Of a stretch of 9,461 nt of DNA, positions 6,994 to 9,461 are shown piece by piece. This stretch comes from Deltaproteobacteria bacterium (GTDB lineage: Bacteria; Desulfobacterota; DSM-4660; Desulfatiglandales; Desulfatiglandaceae): the NCBI GenBank assembly GCA_021159825.1, contig JAGHDR010000112.1:1-9461 (forward strand), written 5' to 3'. The translations under genes and the position numbers were made by a program. The notes beneath the pieces were generated by a model, which ran no database searches, was not told the origin of the DNA, and worked only from the letters and a program-made list of their open reading frames with translations. The stretch's first letter is position 1, and each line of letters begins with the position of its first letter.

Positions 6994-8205
6994 TTAGTCA
7001 CCCATGGCCGCAGCCATACCGAAAATAGGCAGATACATGGCAATCACAAGCCCACCGATGGCGCCGCCAAGAAAAACCATGAGCAGCGGCTCAAGCATGG
7101 CCGTCAAAGCGTCAACCGCCGCATCTACCTCATCATCGTAAAAGTCCGCGATTTTTTCCAGCATGGTTTCCAGAGCGCCTGTGGCTTCTCCAACACTGAT
7201 CATCTGGACCACCATGTTGGGAAATATGTCATTCTCCGAAAGGGGTTCGGCAATAGATTGTCCTTCGGCAATGCTGGAACGAACATCCAGAATAACTTCT
7301 TCAAGCACCACGTTACCACACGTTTTAGCCACAATCTCCATGGCCGAAATAATAGGAACACCGCTGGCAATCATGGTTCCCAGCGTCCTGGTGAAACCGG
7401 CCACAGCGACTTTCTTAAGCAGTGGCCCAAATACGGGGAGTTTCAGTGCCAGGGTATCCACTTTTTTTCGCCCTACCTTGGTACTCTTGAATTTCTTAAA
7501 AGCAAAGGCCAGGACAATAACAGCGCCGATCATGTAATGTATATTCCCTTGGGTAAAGCGACTGAGACTTACGACGATTTGAGTGGGCATCGGCAACGCA
7601 GAGCCAAATGAAGCAAACATGCTTTCAAAGACGGGGATGACGAAAATCATGATGATGGCCATGACCAAAACAGCGACGGCCACTACGATGGCCGGGTACA
7701 CCATGGCACCTTTAATTTTCGCCTTTAATTTTTGTGCTTTTTCGATGTGTGTGGCCAGACGCTGCAGAATCGTGTCCAGGATACCGCCAACTTCACCGGC
7801 CGCCACCAGATTCACGAAAAGGTTGTCAAACACCTTCGGGTGCTTCTGGAGGGCTTCGGCCAGGCTGGCGCCCCCCTCCACATCTGTGACGACCTCCTTT
7901 AAAATGCCCTTAAAGGTTTTATTTTCCATCTGGTCGGCCAGAATGGTAAGCCCCTGCACAAGGGGAAGACCGGCATCAATCATGGTGGAAAACTGCCGGG
8001 TGAAAACAACCAGGTCTTTGCTGGTTATTTTCGGTTGCATGAACGATACGTTGGCAAAGAGGTCTTTTGGCTTTGCTTTAATCTTTTTGATCTTGAGATT
8101 CCGACGTTTCAGCTGAAGCCTCGCCATCTTTTCATCAGCGGCCTCCAGTTCGCCACGGATCGTTTTTCCCTTCTTCGTCTCAGCAACCCATTTGTATTCC
8201 GGCAT
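6994..8205 (-). CDS. pilC: Type IV pilus inner-membrane platform protein PilC (GspF family)
   Basis: This encodes 403 residues, the usual PilC length. It is the polytopic inner-membrane platform of the type IV pilus, working with an assembly ATPase to insert or remove pilin subunits. A short basic N-terminus (MPEYKWVAETKKGKTIRGEL) leads into two repeated T2SSF domains, at about 65-190 and 268-393. The first opens with FTRQFSTMIDAGLPLVQGL and the second with FTRTLGTMIASGVPIISAM, an internal repeat plain in the sequence. Membrane helices are near 168-193, 222-238 and 370-393; the last carries the conserved EPLLMVFLGGAIGGLVIAMY. The ATG at 8205 follows GGGAG at about 8 bases. A strong sigma70-like promoter lies upstream. 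The next gene, a PilS-type kinase, starts 7 bp after its stop, which argues for pilus assembly rather than type II secretion (GspF). No pilB, pilT or pilin is in the window. Confidence 0.93.
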   Translation of the reverse strand: MPEYKWVAETKKGKTIRGELEAADEKMARLQLKRRNLKIKKIKAKPKDLFANVSFMQPKITSKDLVVFTRQFSTMIDAGLPLVQGLTILADQMENKTFKGILKEVVTDVEGGASLAEALQKHPKVFDNLFVNLVAAGEVGGILDTILQRLATHIEKAQKLKAKIKGAMVYPAIVVAVAVLVMAIIMIFVIPVFESMFASFGSALPMPTQIVVSLSRFTQGNIHYMIGAVIVLAFAFKKFKSTKVGRKKVDTLALKLPVFGPLLKKVAVAGFTRTLGTMIASGVPIISAMEIVAKTCGNVVLEEVILDVRSSIAEGQSIAEPLSENDIFPNMVVQMISVGEATGALETMLEKIADFYDDEVDAAVDALTAMLEPLLMVFLGGAIGGLVIAMYLPIFGMAAAMGD

Positions 8206-8272
8206 TATGGTTCTCCCAGCCCCGTCTTTTTTGGATTTTGATAATTTTTTAATCTAAATAGACAGTTATCGG

Positions 8273-8301
8273 AAGATAGATAATTTGCTCGTTTCTGTCA
8301 A
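8273..8301 (-). promoter_or_regulatory. sigma70-like promoter for pilC-pilS
   Basis: On the minus strand there is a perfect TTGACA (8296-8301), a 17-base spacer, and TATCTT (8273-8278, four of six). Transcription would start near 8266, giving a leader of about 60 nt before the pilC ATG. It is divergent from the promoter at 8336-8366. I saw no sigma54 -24/-12 pair here. Confidence 0.55.
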
Positions 8302-8335
8302 GGCCTCTGTTTTGTTGCGATTACGGATATTGTTC

Positions 8336-8366
8336 TTGACAAGAAGTGGCGATACCATGTTATATG
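8336..8366 (+). promoter_or_regulatory. sigma70-like promoter for the biotin carrier gene
   Basis: TTGACA (8336-8341) is followed, after a 19-base spacer, by TATATG (8361-8366), with TG one base ahead as in extended -10 promoters. The spacer is long and the -10 box matches four of six. The leader to the GTG start would be about 130 nt. Confidence 0.4.
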
Positions 8367-8388
8367 GACCCGTCATCGGATGTCATAG

Positions 8389-8483
8389 TTGAAATTAGAA
8401 ATTGGGTAGTGCTCTGTTGGAAGTCTTGAAAGTGGGCATGTTTCGGCTTTTTCCGGTTTCGACTTTCAATTTCAAAATTTCAA
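8389..8483 (+). repeat. Competing inverted repeats in the leader of the biotin carrier gene
   Basis: TTGAAATTAGAAATT (8389-8403) is nearly the reverse complement of AATTTCAAAATTTCAA (8468-8483). A second pair, TTGAAAGT (8426-8433) and ACTTTCAA (8462-8469), is perfect over 8 bases. The right arms share bases 8468-8469, so the two hairpins cannot both form fully. The stems are AT-rich and weak. They end 7 bases before the Shine-Dalgarno at 8491. A regulatory role is inference only. Confidence 0.35.
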
Positions 8484-8490
8484 TGAATAA

Positions 8491-8496
8491 AGGAGG
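8491..8496 (+). promoter_or_regulatory. Ribosome binding site deciding the GTG start at 8505
   Basis: AGGAGG lies 8 bases before GTG at 8505, the optimal distance. An in-frame TTG at 8499 is only 2 bases away, too close to be used with this site. Confidence 0.75.
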
Positions 8497-8504
8497 TATT
8501 GGCT

Positions 8505-8717
8505 GTGAGTGAAGTTGTTGCCCCCATGGGGGGTAAGGTTATTGATGTGAAGGTAAAACCGGGTGATGCGGTAAACGAGGGTGATGAAGTGGTGATCCTC
8601 GAAGCCATGAAAATGGAGTTGCCGGTTGTGGCAGAGGCATCGGGTACGGTTAAAGAGGTAAAGTGCAATCAAGGGGGTACGGTTGAAGCGGAAGGCGTAT
8701 TAGTAGTGCTTGAGTAA
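8505..8717 (+). CDS. Biotin carboxyl carrier protein (biotinyl domain only)
   Basis: This encodes 70 residues from GTG at 8505. It is a single biotinyl/lipoyl-type domain with little else. The biotinylation motif EAMKM is at 33-37, with Lys36 as the expected attachment site. The usual flanking glycines and turns are present (APMGGKVIDVKVKPGDAVNEGD near the N-terminus, EASGTVKEV later). The protein would carry CO2 as carboxybiotin between a biotin carboxylase or decarboxylase and a carboxyltransferase. The AccB N-terminal extension is absent, so it resembles the free carrier subunits of methylmalonyl-CoA, oxaloacetate or glutaryl-CoA decarboxylase/transcarboxylase systems. No partner enzyme is encoded on this strand nearby. 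It is monocistronic, with a promoter at 8336 and a strong terminator at 8800-8845. EAMKM makes a lipoyl protein or glycine-cleavage H protein unlikely. Confidence 0.93.
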   Translation: MSEVVAPMGGKVIDVKVKPGDAVNEGDEVVILEAMKMELPVVAEASGTVKEVKCNQGGTVEAEGVLVVLE

Positions 8718-8799
8718 TAAATACGCGGAGGAAGCAGAATAGCGTTAGGTGTTCCAATTTTGAAATACCCCCGCTATCTGATAAGCTTACGCAAAACAT

Positions 8800-8845
8800 A
8801 AAAAAAGCCCATCCTTCAACAACTGCGAAGGATGGGCTTTTTTTT
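8800..8845. terminator. Bidirectional intrinsic terminator
   Basis: GCCCATCCTTC (8807-8817) pairs perfectly over 11 bp with GAAGGATGGGC (8827-8837) around a 9-base loop. Seven A residues precede the stem (8800-8806) and eight T residues follow (8838-8845), so it terminates in both directions. It lies between the convergent biotin carrier gene and the 159-residue membrane protein gene and serves both. Confidence 0.95.
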
Positions 8846-8851
8846 AGGTGC

Positions 8852-9331
8852 TTAGGTGTGGGCACCGGCCTTTTTTTCGCCTGCCTTGCTGATGAGCCAA
8901 GGCAAGATGATTCCGGAAACAGCCATCGTCAGACATATTACCATCAGAACCACAAAAACGCCTATATACCTGATAATTAGTGTTCCAATAATCCAGGTCC
9001 AGTTGTCTTTTACAATCAAAACGACGACTCCGGCACCATCCTTTTCGCCCTTCAAGATCATAATAGAATGCCACTTCATCTTTCCATGATCTTCAATGTA
9101 GGTACGATCCTGTTTGTCATAAAATTTGATGTCCTCGTATTTGCTGAGTGCCCCCTTGTAATAACGCACCATTGCATCATGGGAAAGAGCACTCCTGAAC
9201 GAAATTCGGTTATCCGCTTTGCTGATAATCTCTTTCTGCTGCGGAAGAGGTGCCCCTAAAAAATCCTCTGCGCTGGAACACACGGGGGAAAAACACATCA
9301 AAATCAATAAAAAAACCAAATAATTTTTCAT
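8852..9331 (-). CDS. Exported, membrane-anchored protein of unknown function (possible decarboxylase small subunit)
   Basis: This encodes 159 residues from the ATG at 9331, with GAGGACGG just upstream. A signal peptide spans residues 1-21 (MKNYLVFLLILMCFSPVCSS, cut likely after SSA). There is no good lipobox, although a cysteine is near. A soluble, mostly polar region of about 85 residues follows (22-107), containing SHDAMVRYYKGALSKYEDIKF. A long hydrophobic helix covers about 112-146 (WIIGTLIIRYIGVFVVLMVI), ending in a short basic tail (KAGEKKAGAHT). The topology is therefore periplasmic domain, one C-terminal helix, cytoplasmic tail. The helix recalls the small gamma subunits (OadG type) of sodium-pumping decarboxylases, and a biotin carrier is encoded next door, but this is a weak inference and no family motif proves it. 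Downstream it shares the terminator at 8800-8845. Confidence 0.72.
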   Translation of the reverse strand: MKNYLVFLLILMCFSPVCSSAEDFLGAPLPQQKEIISKADNRISFRSALSHDAMVRYYKGALSKYEDIKFYDKQDRTYIEDHGKMKWHSIMILKGEKDGAGVVVLIVKDNWTWIIGTLIIRYIGVFVVLMVICLTMAVSGIILPWLISKAGEKKAGAHT

Positions 9332-9461
9332 TTTCCGTCCTCATTAGTTAAAGCGCATACGTGAGAAATCCAAACACCAGCGCACCGGACCCGTCCATCC
9401 CACACAATTCCGGAAGGACCGTATAAGCCCCCGGAATAAATATCACTCTTGACCCCTTTTA
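9332..9461. other. Window-edge region, no confident gene
   Basis: This 130-bp stretch lies upstream of the 159-residue protein. On the minus strand two frames look partly protein-like. One runs from the edge to a TAA at 9348-9350, ending GALVFGFLTYAL. It could be the tail of an upstream gene, but it meets an in-frame TAA at the very edge (9459-9461). The other stays open to the edge and ends at a TGA overlapping the ATG at 9331. Neither is convincing. The last bases read TAAAAGGGGTC on the minus strand (9451-9461), similar in style to words that border repeat elements in related genomes as I recall them; I cannot verify that here. Confidence 0.3.

Noticed and set aside
6987..7043. 19-residue N-terminal extension of pilS from 7043
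   Set aside because: It lies inside the end of pilC in another frame; the ATG at 6986 has AAGGCGG directly ahead.
8206..8504. sigma54 promoter expected for a PilR-controlled gene
   Set aside because: No TGGCAC-N5-TTGCA-like pair was found on either strand of this region.

Overview
The window looks like chromosome from an anaerobic deltaproteobacterium (Desulfobacterota), most likely a relative of the Desulfobacterales. This is an inference from gene content: a fused TIGR03960/DUF2344 radical SAM gene next to RNase G, a linked pilC-pilS pair, and a free-standing biotin carrier protein. No rRNA, tRNA, CRISPR array, transposase or phage gene was seen.

Left part (1-2511): the N-terminal part of a TVP38/TMEM64-type membrane protein runs leftward off the window edge. 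A non-coding stretch of about 317 bp follows, with a good sigma70-like promoter on the minus strand. A 76-residue protein with two CxxC pairs is on the plus strand. It meets the convergent RNase G gene (rng) with only 4 bp between the stop codons.

Centre (2540-8301): a leftward block reads, in transcription order, pilC, a PilS-type sensor kinase, the radical SAM/DUF2344 fusion, then rng. pilC and the kinase are 7 bp apart. The kinase reading frame is broken by a -1 shift at an A5G run exactly between the PAS domain and the phospho-acceptor histidine domain. No pilR response regulator follows it. Instead there is a gap of about 240 bp holding a 154-bp segment bounded by 15-bp inverted repeats, then the radical SAM gene, with rng 28 bp behind it.

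Right part (8206-9461): divergent sigma70-like promoters drive pilC leftward and a small biotin carrier protein gene rightward, the latter through a long leader rich in inverted repeats. A near-perfect bidirectional terminator (11-bp stem, A-run and T-run flanks) separates it from a convergent gene for a secreted or membrane-anchored 159-residue protein. That protein's C-terminal membrane helix recalls the small subunits of sodium-pumping decarboxylases. The last 130 bp carries no gene I can assign with confidence.

Three themes emerge. One is type IV pilus assembly with its sensor, which may be defective or recoded. The second is a conserved but uncharacterised pairing of a radical SAM enzyme with RNase G. 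The third is a small biotin-dependent carboxylation module. The items most worth a second look are the kinase frameshift, the missing pilR, the inverted-repeat element, and the radical SAM/rng pair.
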